Part shown: piece by piece, positions 63,186-64,000 of the stretch
How positions within the stretch are numbered: position 1 is the stretch's first letter
Layout of the letters: each line of letters begins with the position of its first letter
NCBI RefSeq assembly: GCF_009391885.1
Contig: NZ_VZII01000016.1
Span: 1-64,000 of the forward strand
Length of the DNA: 64,000 bases
DNA from: Pseudomonas sp. MN1F
GTDB taxonomy: Bacteria; Pseudomonadota; Gammaproteobacteria; Pseudomonadales; Pseudomonadaceae
Reading direction: 5' to 3'
Position numbers and translations under genes: made by a program
The notes under the pieces: generated by a model
Databases searched by the model: none
What the model saw: only the letters and a program-made list of their open reading frames with translations
What the model was told of the DNA's origin: nothing

Positions 63186-64000
63186 CGATCACCACGTACT
63201 TCTCGCAGGTCAGGCCTTCCAGGCCGACCGGGCCGCGGGCGTGCAGCTTGTCGGTGGAAATGCCGATCTCCGCGCCCAGGCCATATTCGAAGCCATCGGC
63301 GAAGCAAGTCGGGGTGTTGAGCATCACCGATGCCGAATCGACCTCGGCCATGAACTGGCGGGCCTGACCCTGGTGCTCGGTGATGATCGAGTCGGTGTGG
63401 TGCGAGCCGTACTGGTTGATGTGCTCGATGGCCTGGTCCAGGCCTTCAACGACGCGAATCGACAGGATCGCGTCGAGGTACTCGGTGTGCCAGTCGTCTT
63501 CAGTGGCCGGCTTGGCCTCGATCAGCGCACGGGTACGCTCGCAGCCACGCAGTTCGACGCCCTTCTCCTGGAAGCGGCGGGCCATTTCCGGCAGGAAGCC
63601 TTCGGCCACGCGCTGGTCGACCAGCAGGGTTTCCATCGCGCCGCAGATGCCGTAGCGGTAGGTCTTGGCGTTGAATGCCACGCGCCAGGCCTTGTCCAGA
63701 TCGGCGTGCTCGGCCACATAGACGTGGCAGATGCCGTCCAGGTGCTTGATGACCGGCACGCGGGCATCGCGGCTGATGCGCTCGATCAGGCCACGGCCGC
63801 CGCGCGGCACGATGACATCGACGAACTCGGGCATGCTGATCAGCGCGCCAACGGCCTCGCGGTCAGTGGTCTCGACCACCTGCACCACGGCAGCCGGCAG
63901 GCCGGCTTCGGCCAGGCCACGCTGGATGCAGATGGCGATGGCGCGATTGGAGTGGATGGCCTCGGAGCCGCCGCGAAGAATAGTGGCGTTGCCCGACTTC
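63151..64000 (-). CDS. proA: Glutamate-5-semialdehyde dehydrogenase, 5' end cut by window edge
   Basis: About 282 residues of the C-terminal two thirds, reading from the right edge ([20 protein letters not shown]). It reduces glutamyl-5-phosphate in proline synthesis. [20 protein letters not shown], the catalytic Cys in [17 protein letters not shown] and [20 protein letters not shown] are intact. It overlaps nadD. Confidence 0.95.
   Translation of the reverse strand, partial: KSGNATILRGGSEAIHSNRAIAICIQRGLAEAGLPAAVVQVVETTDREAVGALISMPEFVDVIVPRGGRGLIERISRDARVPVIKHLDGICHVYVAEHADLDKAWRVAFNAKTYRYGICGAMETLLVDQRVAEGFLPEMARRFQEKGVELRGCERTRALIEAKPATEDDWHTEYLDAILSIRVVEGLDQAIEHINQYGSHHTDSIITEHQGQARQFMAEVDSASVMLNTPTCFADGFEYGLGAEIGISTDKLHARGPVGLEGLTCEKYVVIGDGQLRGQESC

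Overview
The window is about 64 kb of a G+C-rich gammaproteobacterial chromosome, almost certainly a fluorescent Pseudomonas of the P. putida group. The pointers are the gene order (glucarate genes, a PP_4765-type flavoprotein, rhlE, hrpB, amn, aidB, ladS-thiD-thiE-hemL, ybeZ-ybeY-corC-lnt, leuS-lptE-holA, lipAB, dacA-rlpA-mltB-rodA-mrdA-rlmH-rsfS-nadD-proA) and several P. putida-style REP palindromes with GGCCTCTTCGCGG-type or GGGAGC-type arms. No rRNA, tRNA, insertion sequence, prophage or CRISPR array was seen. Both ends cut a gene: an MFS transporter on the left and proA on the right.

Left part (1-17.3 kb) is accessory metabolism: a DHA2-type efflux pump with a divergent LysR regulator, a solitary YhcG/DUF1016 PDDEXK nuclease, a GABA permease, and a hexarate (glucarate) locus. 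That locus has two anion:cation-symporter MFS proteins, a D-2-hydroxyacid dehydrogenase, a LysR regulator, gudD, gudP and a divergent FCD/GntR regulator. Two copies of an 11-bp site (TTGTACGACAA, in opposite orientations) lie in the divergent gudP/regulator region. Then come a quinone-oxidoreductase-like MDR enzyme, a HAD phosphatase overlapping tesB, a RimL-type acetyltransferase, a membrane-anchored histidine phosphatase and an HDAC-family deacetylase.

Middle (17.4-36.4 kb): the flavoprotein gene carries an unusual cluster of DnaA-box sequences. It is followed by rhlE, an EamA exporter, two small nuclease-like genes (DnaQ-type and NYN), a DUF2076 protein, a YciC-like membrane protein, hrpB, a lipoprotein, a FieF-like cation efflux protein, a DUF6515 protein, an Lrp regulator, DUF2788, rluE, amn, aidB and a LadS-like sensor kinase that has no receiver domain here. 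A strong orphan terminator between the DUF6515 and lrp genes suggests an unannotated small RNA.

Right part (36.5-64 kb) is mostly core genes: thiamine and haem synthesis (thiD, thiE, hemL), the ybeZ-ybeY-corC-lnt block (with miaB, its usual upstream neighbour, missing), leuS, lptE and holA. A 54-codon arfA gene has an intrinsic terminator hairpin inside its reading frame, the hallmark of ArfA made from non-stop mRNA. The window ends with a long leftward block for lipoylation, peptidoglycan elongation and remodelling, ribosome maturation and silencing, NAD synthesis and proline synthesis. The cell-wall genes run in one direction with 1- to 4-base overlaps, as expected for translational coupling.
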